A stretch of 64,000 bases of DNA from NCBI GenBank assembly GCA_965204215.1, contig CBDBDZ010000013.1, forward strand, positions 1,116,001 through 1,180,000. The letters run 5' to 3'. Both the position numbers and the translations under genes were made by a program. Of this stretch, positions 25,940 to 34,287 are shown one piece after another (the stretch's first letter is position 1; the number at the start of each line of letters is the position of its first letter). The notes beneath the pieces were generated by a model. The model did not search any database. It saw only the letters and a list, made by a program, of their open reading frames with translations, and was not told where the DNA came from. The stretch comes from CBDBDZ01 sp965204215. GTDB lineage: Bacteria; Pseudomonadota; Gammaproteobacteria; Pseudomonadales; GM7GCV1.

Positions 25940-27576
25940 CCTGTGCTATTAACCTCACTACTATCATGTTTAATGGTGACGGCGTTTTCATCCATAGACG
26001 CCCCCAGGGCATTGAGCTTTTGAATGCCTGCATTATTTTTTAAATGTTCTATAGCACTATCTTTTTGGTTCTGCTGCTGCCAGATAAAGTGTTCTTGAGG
26101 TGTTTGATATTGCGGCGGGGCTATGATAATTTCGATGTTAATACCTTGGGTAAAAACCTTGCTTAGTTCTTGCTCAATGATTGCCTTATTTGTTTCATCG
26201 TAACGCTCAGCATTGTCCTGGTTCAAATGAAATGTCAGTACATTATCGTTAACTTCTTGTAGCGAACAATTATTAAGTATGTCGTTAACTTTGATATTAT
26301 CTATGCGGTGGCTGCAATAAAATTCACCCCATTTTTCAGGCTTGGGAACAGGGGTAGAAGAACAGGTTGAATTAACGGGTTCAGGTGCTGGTTCTATTTT
26401 TGGTTGCTGGGCAAGCGATTCATTAGGAGCCTGGCTAGTTGTTTCGTAACTGTCTGTGTTGAGTTGTTCAGCGAATGTTTGCGGTTCGGAAATTAATTGA
26501 AATGACAACATTCTAAGTAACACCATTTCAAACCCAATTCTGGCACTGGGAGCTAAACTGATATCGCGTCTGCCCATGATAGCTATTTGATAGTAAACTT
26601 GAATATTGGCAATTGACAAGCGTTTGTCAGCAGCCAGTTTAGCAACCACTTCGTTATCTAAATAGATAGAGGAATTTGATGGTGAAATTTGCTCTACACT
26701 TATGCGATGCAGCAGACTGATAAGCTCATCTAATACTGATAGATAATCTGGTGAAAATAATGCTAAATCAGCAATTTGAAGCATTAGTTTTTCTCCATTG
26801 TTGTCGAATAAGCACTCGAGTAATTCTACAACTTTAGAGCGGTCAATAATGCCGAGCATTTGAACTACGTTATTGAATATTACTTTGCCTCCACCGTGAG
26901 CAATGGCTTGATCGGTCAGGCTTAGTGCATCACGCATACTACCATCGGCGGATAACGCCAATTCGGTCAAAGCGTTGCTTTCAAATTCAACATTCTCACC
27001 AGTCAACACTTTATCAAGCTGCTCAACAATCTGTTCAGGCAGTAAATTTTTTAATGAAAATTGTAAACAACGCGACAATACCGTAACAGGCAGTTTTTGA
27101 GGATCTGTTGTCGCTAATAAAAATTTGACATGTGGCGGTGGTTCTTCCAGTGTTTTTAACAGTGCATTAAAACTATGATTCGACAGCATATGCACTTCGT
27201 CAATCAAATAAATTTTGTAGCGGCCAACAGTAGGTGCATATTGCACATTGTCTAACAATTCGCGGGTGTCTTCGACTTTGGTTTTCGAAGCGGCATCTAC
27301 CTCAATCAAGTCAATAAACCTACCTTCATTAATTTCGCTACAAGCTGAGCATTCGTTGCAAGGTGCTGAGGAAATGCCACGTTCGCAATTAAGGCTTTTG
27401 GCTAATATGCGCGCTACTGTCGTTTTGCCTATACCGCGCGTGCCAGTAAATAAATAGGCATGATGAAGCCGGTTATTATCCAGCGCATGAATCAGGGCAC
27501 TAAGGGTATGTTTTTGCCCAACCATTTCGATGAAGGTAGAAGGCCGCCATTTTCGTGCTAAAACCTGATAACTCAT
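25936..27576 (-). CDS. dnaX: DNA polymerase III subunit gamma/tau
   Basis: A 546-residue clamp-loader ATPase. Domain I carries Walker A GTRGIGKTTVARILAKSLNC near residues 44-63, a zinc module CERGISSAPCNECSAC, DEVHMLS (Walker B) and the LLATTDPQKLPVTVLSRCLQF sensor region. The C-terminal ~180 residues form a short tau-type tail. No slippery site near the domain III/IV border was found, so separate gamma production is not evident. Usually recR/ybaB follow dnaX; here rsxA does. It is the first gene of the 13-gene minus-strand unit and diverges from the phosphotransacetylase gene. Confidence 0.96.
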   Translation of the reverse strand: MSYQVLARKWRPSTFIEMVGQKHTLSALIHALDNNRLHHAYLFTGTRGIGKTTVARILAKSLNCERGISSAPCNECSACSEINEGRFIDLIEVDAASKTKVEDTRELLDNVQYAPTVGRYKIYLIDEVHMLSNHSFNALLKTLEEPPPHVKFLLATTDPQKLPVTVLSRCLQFSLKNLLPEQIVEQLDKVLTGENVEFESNALTELALSADGSMRDALSLTDQAIAHGGGKVIFNNVVQMLGIIDRSKVVELLECLFDNNGEKLMLQIADLALFSPDYLSVLDELISLLHRISVEQISPSNSSIYLDNEVVAKLAADKRLSIANIQVYYQIAIMGRRDISLAPSARIGFEMVLLRMLSFQLISEPQTFAEQLNTDSYETTSQAPNESLAQQPKIEPAPEPVNSTCSSTPVPKPEKWGEFYCSHRIDNIKVNDILNNCSLQEVNDNVLTFHLNQDNAERYDETNKAIIEQELSKVFTQGINIEIIIAPPQYQTPQEHFIWQQQNQKDSAIEHLKNNAGIQKLNALGASMDENAVTIKHDSSEVNSTG

Positions 27577-27709
27577 TAGTTATTAAAAATAGTATGATAA
27601 TTTAGGCGAACATTGTACAATACTAGCTTTGGTTAAACTATTAATTGCGATGAAAATAGCACTGTTGGAAGGCGATAATGATTGGGTTCGCTATCCTTTT
27701 GAGTGAAAT

Positions 27710-28618
27710 GTGAATATTCTTGAAAATATCCAACGACAAGCTGCCGCAAACCCGAAAAGCATTGTTTTACCTGAATCAAAAGATAAACGTATTATTGAAG
27801 CGGCGGCACAAATTCGGGATAAAGGCATAGCAAACCCTGTATTAATTGACGAGTCCAGCTATAAGCAGCATCCTCAGTTAATAACATTGCTAGAAGAAAT
27901 ATACGACAAAAAAGGTAAAAACGCTACCAGGCATGAGCTGGAAATAATATTGAATAATCCACTGTATATAGCCACTTTAATGGTAAAAAACAATATGTAT
28001 GACGGCTGTGTTGCTGGCGTTGCCAATACCACTTCTGCAGTGCTCAAAGCTGCTTTTAGTATTATTGGTTGCAAGCCAGGTATTAGCACCATTTCCGGTG
28101 CTTTTATTATGATAGTTGACGAACAATTGTTCATTTTTGCCGATTGTGCTGTAGTGGTAGAACCCAGTATTGAGCAATTAGCCAATATTGCCCAATCGAG
28201 TGCCAATACAGCTAAAAGGCTGCTGGGTGTTGAACCTAAAGTAGCTATGCTTAGCTTCTCCACTAAAGGTAGTGGCAATCATCCACTAAGTCACAAAGTG
28301 GAGCAGGCAACGAAGCTGTTACAGCAGCGCCAAGTGAATTTTGATGTGGAAGGGGAAATACAACTGGACGCGGCATTAGATGCCAATGTTGCATCTATAA
28401 AAGGAGTATCAAATCGTGTGGCAGGTCAAGCCAATGTCCTGGTGTTTCCCGATTTAAACGCAGGAAATATTGGCTATAAACTGGTTCAGCGCATGGCGAG
28501 AGCAAGAGCTATTGGCCCTATATTGCAGGGTATTGATAAACCTGTAAATGACTTGTCACGTGGGGCAAGTGTTGAAGATATTGTCAACATGGTGGCTATT
28601 ACCAGTTGTATGACTTAA
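27710..28618 (+). CDS. pta: phosphate acetyltransferase (PTA_PTB domain only)
   Basis: A 302-residue protein beginning at GTG 27710 (MNILENIQRQAAANPKSIVL). It has PESKDKRIIEAA, the central MVKNNMYDGCVAGVANTTSAVLKAAFSIIG, and the C-terminal PDLNAGNIGYKLVQRMARARAIGPILQGIDKPVNDLSRG. These are the acetyl/butyryl phosphotransferase signatures; the ending is strongly Pta-like. It interconverts acetyl-CoA and acetyl phosphate. It lacks the long N-terminal regulatory domain of E. coli Pta and is somewhat short for the single-domain type (~320-330). No acetate kinase gene is adjacent. The last residues are followed by a MITE-like repeat. Confidence 0.88.
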   Translation: MNILENIQRQAAANPKSIVLPESKDKRIIEAAAQIRDKGIANPVLIDESSYKQHPQLITLLEEIYDKKGKNATRHELEIILNNPLYIATLMVKNNMYDGCVAGVANTTSAVLKAAFSIIGCKPGISTISGAFIMIVDEQLFIFADCAVVVEPSIEQLANIAQSSANTAKRLLGVEPKVAMLSFSTKGSGNHPLSHKVEQATKLLQQRQVNFDVEGEIQLDAALDANVASIKGVSNRVAGQANVLVFPDLNAGNIGYKLVQRMARARAIGPILQGIDKPVNDLSRGASVEDIVNMVAITSCMT

Positions 28619-28658
28619 TTGAGGCGTCAGGCAAGTCTGCTACCAAAGAAGATGGTAT

Positions 28659-28711
28659 CAAGGAAAAGAAGCACAAGTACACAAGCATAGTAGGGCTATG
28701 ATGGGTATTAT
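28659..28711 (+). repeat. degenerate internal copy of the 1514-1691 MITE
   Basis: CAAGGAAAAGAAGCACAAG, then CATAGTAGGGCTATGATGGG, then TATTAT match 1578-1622 (CAAGGAAAATAAGCACAAA, CATAGCAGGGCTATGGTGAG, CATTAT) apart from an 8-bp insertion here. The terminal inverted repeats are not preserved. It lies between the convergent pta and coiled-coil genes. Confidence 0.6.
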
Positions 28712-28731
28712 CTTGGGTTAAACTTTTACAG

Positions 28732-29238
28732 TTAAACAGCCTGACTTAATATAAATTGCATAGCTCCCAGGGTTACCCCCCAAAATGCAATCATTGCCGT
28801 AACTGCCCAACGAAAATTCACAAACATTTTGTCAAAACGCCTATCTACCTGTTCAAATCGTTTATCTACCTGTTCAAATCGTTTATCTATTTGTTCAAAT
28901 CGTTTATCTATTTGTTCAAATCGTTTATCGACTTCTTTAAAGCGCCTATCCATTTCTTCGCGTTGTAAGCGAAGCTGCTCATCTACTTGTTCAAACCGCC
29001 TGTTCATTTCCCCTCTTTGCAGTTGAAGTTGTTGGTCAACCTGTTCAAAACCTTGTTGCATCAATTGTATTTGAGTTTTTAAACCTTCTTCTACCCGAAT
29101 AATACGTTCTGTCAGTTTGTTGTAATTGGATGTGGTGTCAGCTTCTTTCATCCAAATAAGCATTTGAGACTTAATGTATTCAAGATCTTGGTCTGCTATT
29201 GTCATATTAGGTGTTTGCCGAGTTTGTAATTGAACCAT
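28732..29238 (-). CDS. coiled-coil protein with C-terminal membrane anchor, repeat-built
   Basis: A 168-residue protein. Residues ~65-135 are a run of seven-residue units of the type RFEQVDK/RFEQIDK, giving a near-perfect heptad coiled coil. A single hydrophobic helix follows near residues 143-164 (WAVTAMIAFWGVTLGAMQFIL) and ends the protein. The N-terminal 60 residues are acidic with helical character. It resembles the widespread small tail-anchored coiled-coil proteins (DUF1640-like) without assigned function. The coiled coil is encoded by 21-bp tandem repeats, so its length is likely to vary between strains. A related decayed gene lies at 34866-35069. Confidence 0.75.
   Translation of the reverse strand: MVQLQTRQTPNMTIADQDLEYIKSQMLIWMKEADTTSNYNKLTERIIRVEEGLKTQIQLMQQGFEQVDQQLQLQRGEMNRRFEQVDEQLRLQREEMDRRFKEVDKRFEQIDKRFEQIDKRFEQVDKRFEQVDRRFDKMFVNFRWAVTAMIAFWGVTLGAMQFILSQAV
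28838..28963 (-). repeat. 21-bp tandem repeat inside the coiled-coil gene
   Basis: Six consecutive 21-bp units start at 28838, 28859, 28880, 28901, 28922 and 28943. The middle four are nearly identical (CGTTTATCTAYYTGTTCAAA plus T) and the outer two have drifted. Each encodes one heptad (RFEQIDK or RFEQVDK), so gain or loss of a unit keeps the reading frame. Confidence 0.9.
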
Positions 29239-29326
29239 GTTGATTACCTGTCATTAAGTTAATCTAGAGTATTAATATTAACCTTTTTCTTTTTTGAGTC
29301 AAGCTATTTCTGGGCTTTTTTATTTA

Positions 29327-29379
29327 GAGAGCTTTGCTTAACGCTGTATTGGCGAGCGCAGTAATTATGCAAAACTCTC
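29327..29379. repeat. dispersed repeat, family A (short palindromic copy)
   Basis: GAGAGCTTTGC at the left and GCAAAACTCTC at the right are inverted copies with one mismatch, enclosing TTAACGCTGTATTGGCGAGC and GCAGTAATTAT. The same core is in the 4730-4878 element, of which this looks like an internal-deletion form. It lies in the ~500-bp non-coding stretch between the coiled-coil gene and the transposase. Confidence 0.7.
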
Positions 29380-29424
29380 ATTTAATTTAAAGCTTCGTAT
29401 AAGTTGAACTCTTTGTACAATTAT

Positions 29425-29444
29425 CCTAGATTCCGCAGTTGAAC
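29425..29444 (+). repeat. short dispersed repeat, family C (copy 2)
   Basis: A second exact copy of CCTAGATTCCGCAGTTGAAC, also found at 9079-9098. It lies about 130 bp outside the IS481-type element. Confidence 0.55.
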
Positions 29445-29572
29445 CTGGAATTTACAGTTATTTTCAGGGAATAATGCAGGCATGGCTTGCAGGTAATGGT
29501 TGTAGCAATTGAGTAAATTTGTTTAATTATAGCAATATTACGACTAAATTATACTTTCAATATGAAGTTGAA

Positions 29573-30786
29573 TGTATAGGTTCAGATAGATATGAGACTT
29601 ATTTTTTAAATTTTTCACCTGTTAATTTGTGGTAAAGTCGTAAGACTTTTCCATCAAATTAATAGGTCATTTGAAAGCTGGTTTAAAGTCGGGTAGCCTT
29701 TGTAATTTGACTAAATTAACTTACAGAGAGACTACCCATGCAGACCTTAAGCCTACGAATCAAATCATATCGCAGTTGGCGCATTAATGATAGAGCGCCA
29801 ACTGAAGCAATTGACAGAATCCATAGACTAGAACTCTATGACCAATTGAAACAAGAAGGTTGTAGCGAAGCACTTCGTTTGAAGTCAATAGGCTGGTCAC
29901 GAGCCACTTATTATCGCTGGAGCGCACGTTATAATCAGCTAGGTTGGGAAGGATTAGTGGAACAAAGCCGTCGCCCTTATAATCGCCGTCAATCACAATG
30001 GACAAAACAGCAAGAGCAAATAGTTTTGCATATTAGGCAGCGTTACCGTTGTTGGGGTAAGCGTAAAATATGGAAAATAATGGTTCGTGACCATCAGCAA
30101 ACGATTAGTGAAAGTAGCGTCGGTAGGATTATCAGTAAACTTATTAAAAACGGTAAGATATTGCCTGTATCGTTTTATTATGGCGGGCGTATGAAGCCTA
30201 AAAAGAAACGACAATTTAGTTATCATGCTAGACGTTGGCAATATGGTATGAAAGCCAAGAAGGTAGGTCAGATGATTCAAATTGACCATATGAGTATTAG
30301 TTTTACCGAAGGCTTTAATGTCAAAGAATTCAAAGCTACCTGCCCGATAACAGGTATGACATTCTTACGTTGTTACAGTACCGCAACCAGTCATAATGCT
30401 AAGCGCTTTCTCATGTATTTAAAACAACAAGCCCCATTCACTATTGAGTCCATACAAGTGGATGGTGGTAGCGAATTTATGGCTGAATTTGAAGAATACT
30501 GTCGTGAACTCGGTATCAAACTTTGGGTATTACCACCTAAGCGTCCTGATTTAAACGGCTGTGTTGAACGGGCTAATGGTACAACACGTTATGAGTTTTA
30601 TCCCTTTTATGAAGGGAGTTTAAGTGTTAGATTGATGAATCAAGCCTTAGATGATTATGAAAGTTACTATAACACTTATAGACCACACGAAAAGGTTGGA
30701 TTAGATACTCCAATGGAGTATTATTTGAAAATTACACAGGCAGCTTGATGTTTATGCTTTTGTCTCACATGTACTGAACCTAGACA
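29573..30786 (+). mobile_element. intact IS481-type insertion sequence (about 1.2 kb)
   Basis: The ends are imperfect ~25-bp inverted repeats: TGTATAGGTTCAG at 29573 and, on the opposite strand, TGTCTAGGTTCAG ending at 30786, each followed by an AT-rich stretch and a matching TATGAGAC/TGTGAGAC. The element begins TGT and ends ACA. TGAA occurs directly outside both ends and may be the target duplication. One full-length transposase ORF fills most of it, so it may still be active. Confidence 0.8.
29738..30748 (+). CDS. IS481-family transposase (DDE integrase core)
   Basis: A 336-residue protein. The N-terminal half is a helix-turn-helix region (LKSIGWSRATYYRWSARYNQLGWEGL followed by RRP), and the C-terminal half is an rve-type catalytic core. 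The likely DDE residues are in QMIQIDHMSI (D), IQVDGGSEFMAEF (D) and PDLNGCVERANGTTRYEF (E). The end YYNTYRPHEKVGLDTPMEYY is the common finish of this family. It is intact and starts at ATG 29738, about 165 bp inside the left end, so the left part of the IS is a long untranslated leader. Confidence 0.9.
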   Translation: MQTLSLRIKSYRSWRINDRAPTEAIDRIHRLELYDQLKQEGCSEALRLKSIGWSRATYYRWSARYNQLGWEGLVEQSRRPYNRRQSQWTKQQEQIVLHIRQRYRCWGKRKIWKIMVRDHQQTISESSVGRIISKLIKNGKILPVSFYYGGRMKPKKKRQFSYHARRWQYGMKAKKVGQMIQIDHMSISFTEGFNVKEFKATCPITGMTFLRCYSTATSHNAKRFLMYLKQQAPFTIESIQVDGGSEFMAEFEEYCRELGIKLWVLPPKRPDLNGCVERANGTTRYEFYPFYEGSLSVRLMNQALDDYESYYNTYRPHEKVGLDTPMEYYLKITQAA

Positions 30787-30791
30787 TGAAA

Positions 30792-30821
30792 TTGCGTTTT
30801 AAATTATTTTATAGGTATAAT
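30792..30821 (+). promoter_or_regulatory. probable sigma-70 promoter of the repeat lipoprotein gene
   Basis: TTGCGT at 30792-30797 and TATAAT at 30816-30821 are 18 bp apart. The right end of the IS (30786) is only 5 bp upstream. A perfect 20-bp palindrome, CCCTTTTTTTAAAAAAAGGG, lies at 30827-30846 around the expected start site. Confidence 0.5.
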
Positions 30822-30922
30822 GACCTCCCTTTTTTTAAAAAAAGGGACACCGCTATTATCAGATAGATAACATAACAATTTACATATTGGGCAAATTTTT
30901 CAAACATTGTCAGAGTCAGAGC

Positions 30923-33900
30923 ATGAAAAACAGTCGATTATTTTTACTTGTCGCCACTATTATTTCCTTAACAGCCTGTGGTGGCGGGAGTGATACATCA
31001 GCACCAACACCAATATCTCCAGTTGTCACTTCCCAATCGGTTTCAGTTGATGAAGATAATAGTGTAGCCATTGATATAAGCGCAGATACCGATAATGCCA
31101 TTGCTGACTACGTTATAACCAGCAATCCGGATAATGGCGTTTTGACAGGCGTAGCACCTGAGCTTACCTACACACCAAATGGTAATTTTAATGGCAGTGA
31201 TTCGTTTGCATTTATGGCAGTAGATCAAAGTGGTGTAGCATCGAATATAGCGGTAATTACTATAAGTGTGGCAGCTGTCAATGATGCACCTGTTTTATTA
31301 GTGACTGCGGCTACTGCTGACCCACGAGCAGAAAATGAAGCTATAGGTACAGTAGTCAGCAGTGCTGCTCAAATGCAAAGCTACAGCACCGATATTGATA
31401 GTACATTAACTTATAGTATCAGTGCAGGAAATGATGCCGGTATTTTTGCTATTGATACCAATAGTGGTGAAGTAACACTGGCCTTGGTACCAAATGAAGC
31501 GCAAACGGGTAATCATATATTAAGTATTAGTGCTTCTGATGGTGAATTCAGTGTTACTACCCAATTAACAGTTAATGTCACCAGCGATGACACAGTCCCA
31601 GACTTGAGTATCGGACTTAACACCACAGCCCCGGTAATAACCAGTGCCAGCAGTGTCAATGTGAATGAAAATACGACAATGGTATTAACATTAACGGCGA
31701 CAGATGCCGATAACTTGCCAGGTCAAACCCAGGGCTTTAGCGTAGGTGGTACCGATGCAGGGTTATTTGATATCAGCGGCAATGCCTTGAGTTTTAATAA
31801 CTCACCAGACTTTGAAAACCCGATTTGTGGTGGCGATAATGTTTGTAATATATCTATTACACCTACTGATGGCACCAATACAGGTGCAGCGCAAAGCGTA
31901 ACAATAACCCTTGTTAACCTTAACGACACAGCTCCGGTAATAAGCAGTGCCAGCAGTGCTGTCAGTGTAAATGAAAATACGACAGCGGTATTAACAGTAA
32001 CAGCGACAGATGCGGATAATGATACAATCAGTTTTTCGATAACAGGGGGAGTGGACTCGAACTTATTTACGTTCAACAATGCACAACTTTCTTTTAATTC
32101 ACCACCCGATTTTGAAAACCCGATTTGTGGTGGCGATAATGTTTGCAGCATAGCGATTACCGCCACTGATGGCGTAAATACAGGCGTAACACAAAGCGTA
32201 ACAATAACCCTTGTCAACCTTAACGACACAGCCCCAATAATGAGCAGTGCCAGCAGTGTCAACGTAAATGAAAATACAACAGCGGTATTAACCCTGACGG
32301 CGACTGATGCGGATAACTTGCCAGGTCAAACCCAGGGCTTTAGCGTAGGTGGTACCGATGCAGGGTTATTTGATATCAGCGGCAATGCCTTGAGTTTTAA
32401 TAACTCACCAGACTTTGAAAACCCGATTTGTGGTGGCGATAATGTTTGTAATATATCTATTACACCTACTGATGGCACCAATACAGGTGCAGCGCAAAGC
32501 GTAACAATAACCCTTGTTAACCTTAACGACACAGCCCCAATAATGAGCAGTGCCAGCAGTGTCAACGTAAATGAAAATACAACAGCGGTATTAACCCTGA
32601 CGGCGACTGATGCGGATAACTTGCCAGGTCAAACTCAAGGCTTTAGCGTAGGTGGCACCGATGCAGGGTTATTTGATATCAGCGGCAATGCCTTGAGTTT
32701 TAATAACTCGCCAGACTTTGAAAACCCGATTTGTGGTGGCGATAATGTTTGTAATATATCTATTACACCTACTGATGGTACCAATACAGGTGCAGCGCAA
32801 AGTGTAACAGTAACCCTAATTAATCTTAATGACACAGCCCCGATAATGAGCAGTGCCAGCAGTGTCAACGTAAATGAAAATACAACAGCGGTATTAACCC
32901 TGACGGCGACTGATGCGGATAACTTGCCAGGTCAAACCCAGGGCTTTAGTGTAGGTGGCACCGATGCAGGGTTATTTGATATCAGCGGCAATGCCTTGAG
33001 TTTTAATAACTCGCCAGACTTTGAAAACCCGATTTGTGGTGGCGATAATGTTTGTAATATATCTATTACACCTACTGATGGCACTAATATAGGAGCAGCG
33101 CAAAGTGTTAGCGTAACGCTGGTTGACATTGTTAACCTGAGCGCAGTCGATGCAAGCATAATAGAAGGCGATGCAGGGACTAGCACCTTGCAAGTAACTA
33201 TAACTTTAGCTTCAGTTGCTACTGCCAGTGTCGACTTTGCTATTACAGATGGCAGTGCAACACTTGCCAATAATGACTACACGGCAACAGCAACCGTAGG
33301 AACAGCGAATTTTTCAGCAACGACCTTATCACAAATTAATATTATCGTGATCGGTGATACGGATATTGAACCGGATGAAATACTAACCATTACTCTAAGC
33401 AATGCCAGTAATTTGGAGCTACCTCAAACCCCAACAATTGAGGTTACTATTGTTAACGATGAACAGCTTTCAGTAATCAATGATACAGGTATTCAATTTA
33501 GTGGTGATTTTCCTGCTGATGATAATGCAAATTGTTTAGACACTATCGATACGCCTGTTCTAGCCCAACAAGATTGTTCACAAGGTAGAGATGCACAGGC
33601 ATTAGCAGGTACTCTGGTTAAAGTAGGCGCAGGTGCAGCAGGTTTTGACTTTACCAAATTAGGTGCTACAGGTACGGTACTGGCAATTCAAGACGCTGCC
33701 TATAGTACTACAGGCAATGAAGCAAATGGCACCATATGGTCATGTGTGCGTGATAATCATACAGGACTGATATGGCAGGTGGAGACCGATGATGGTAGTG
33801 TCTACGATAGAGAAAGTAGCTACGCTTGGGGAGGTTTAACAGCAATAGGTATTAATAGCCCTGTTAGTGAAGGTATATATGATAATGACCCTACATGGGA

Positions 33901-34204
33901 TGTATTAGTTAATACCGCTAATGGTGTAGAAGCAGGTAGCGATCCCAATGGGCTCTGTGGCTTTACTGATTGGCGCGTGCCTAATGTCAGTACTTTGGCC
34001 ACCATTGTGAACAGGGGAACATTCAATCCTGCCATTGATCTTAACTTTTTTCCTAATGTGGTGCAGGTAACTACTTACTGGTCTTCGTCGCCTGCGGCTA
34101 ACAGTAGTGACAGAGCCAGGAGTGTCCTTTTCACCACTGGCGTTATCTCCAGTAATCTCCGTGTTGAACCCCATAAAGTCCGTTTGGTTCGTGGTGGGCA
34201 GTGA
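30923..34204 (+). CDS. large repeat-containing lipoprotein with cadherin-like, Calx-beta and DUF1566 domains
   Basis: The start is taken as ATG 30923, giving a lipoprotein signal (MKNSRLFLLVATIISLTACGGG, lipobox LTAC), 1093 residues. After an Ig/tandem-95-like domain (SVSVDEDNSVAIDI ... TYTPNGNFNGSDSFAF) and a cadherin-like domain come five repeats of about 101 residues, each with DADN, PDFENPICGGDNVC and a SVTITLVNLND finish; the paired cysteines could form a disulfide. A Calx-beta-type domain follows (IIEGDAGTSTLQVTI), then a C-terminal DUF1566/Lcl-like domain with LIWQ, DWRVPN, YWSSSP and VRLVRGG. It is probably a calcium-dependent surface adhesin. Repeats 1, 3, 4 and 5 are almost identical at the DNA level. 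Confidence 0.85.
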   Translation: MKNSRLFLLVATIISLTACGGGSDTSAPTPISPVVTSQSVSVDEDNSVAIDISADTDNAIADYVITSNPDNGVLTGVAPELTYTPNGNFNGSDSFAFMAVDQSGVASNIAVITISVAAVNDAPVLLVTAATADPRAENEAIGTVVSSAAQMQSYSTDIDSTLTYSISAGNDAGIFAIDTNSGEVTLALVPNEAQTGNHILSISASDGEFSVTTQLTVNVTSDDTVPDLSIGLNTTAPVITSASSVNVNENTTMVLTLTATDADNLPGQTQGFSVGGTDAGLFDISGNALSFNNSPDFENPICGGDNVCNISITPTDGTNTGAAQSVTITLVNLNDTAPVISSASSAVSVNENTTAVLTVTATDADNDTISFSITGGVDSNLFTFNNAQLSFNSPPDFENPICGGDNVCSIAITATDGVNTGVTQSVTITLVNLNDTAPIMSSASSVNVNENTTAVLTLTATDADNLPGQTQGFSVGGTDAGLFDISGNALSFNNSPDFENPICGGDNVCNISITPTDGTNTGAAQSVTITLVNLNDTAPIMSSASSVNVNENTTAVLTLTATDADNLPGQTQGFSVGGTDAGLFDISGNALSFNNSPDFENPICGGDNVCNISITPTDGTNTGAAQSVTVTLINLNDTAPIMSSASSVNVNENTTAVLTLTATDADNLPGQTQGFSVGGTDAGLFDISGNALSFNNSPDFENPICGGDNVCNISITPTDGTNIGAAQSVSVTLVDIVNLSAVDASIIEGDAGTSTLQVTITLASVATASVDFAITDGSATLANNDYTATATVGTANFSATTLSQINIIVIGDTDIEPDEILTITLSNASNLELPQTPTIEVTIVNDEQLSVINDTGIQFSGDFPADDNANCLDTIDTPVLAQQDCSQGRDAQALAGTLVKVGAGAAGFDFTKLGATGTVLAIQDAAYSTTGNEANGTIWSCVRDNHTGLIWQVETDDGSVYDRESSYAWGGLTAIGINSPVSEGIYDNDPTWDVLVNTANGVEAGSDPNGLCGFTDWRVPNVSTLATIVNRGTFNPAIDLNFFPNVVQVTTYWSSSPAANSSDRARSVLFTTGVISSNLRVEPHKVRLVRGGQ
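31636..33117 (+). repeat. five tandem ~303-bp coding repeats
   Basis: The segment CAGTGCCAGCAGTG recurs at about 31642, 31945, 32245, 32548 and 32851, i.e. every 300-303 bp. Units 1, 3, 4 and 5 differ at only a few bases, mostly silent; unit 2 is more diverged. This is the pattern of recent amplification or gene conversion. Confidence 0.92.
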
Positions 34205-34287
34205 GAGATAAATCATGAGTTTAAACAATGTCAACTTCACGAGCTATTTATAACTTAATTTACATTTATTATTTGAGGTAAATCATC

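Noticed and set aside
25936..27576. A AAA AAT heptamers in dnaX as programmed frameshift sites for the gamma subunit
   Set aside because: One lies in the ATPase domain and one near the very end; neither is placed to make a gamma-sized product, and no stimulatory hairpin is clear.
27650..27706. An 18-codon ORF (MKIALLEGDNDWVRYPFE) ending 3 bp before the pta start
   Set aside because: It could be a leader peptide, but it has no run of regulatory codons and no attenuator hairpin, so chance is as likely.
28838..28963. Regular short repeats that might suggest CRISPR
   Set aside because: The 21-bp units are directly adjacent without spacers and encode heptads of a coiled coil.
30827..30846. The 20-bp palindrome as a rho-independent terminator of the IS
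   Set aside because: The stem is mostly A-T with no clean T-run after it, and it lies downstream of a good promoter, so an operator or leader structure fits better.
31723..33270. Several long minus-strand ORFs (up to 179 codons) opposite the repeat lipoprotein gene
   Set aside because: They recur with the 303-bp repeat and share the same start peptide. They are shadows caused by the repeat's codon use; no ribosome-binding site or independent support is seen.
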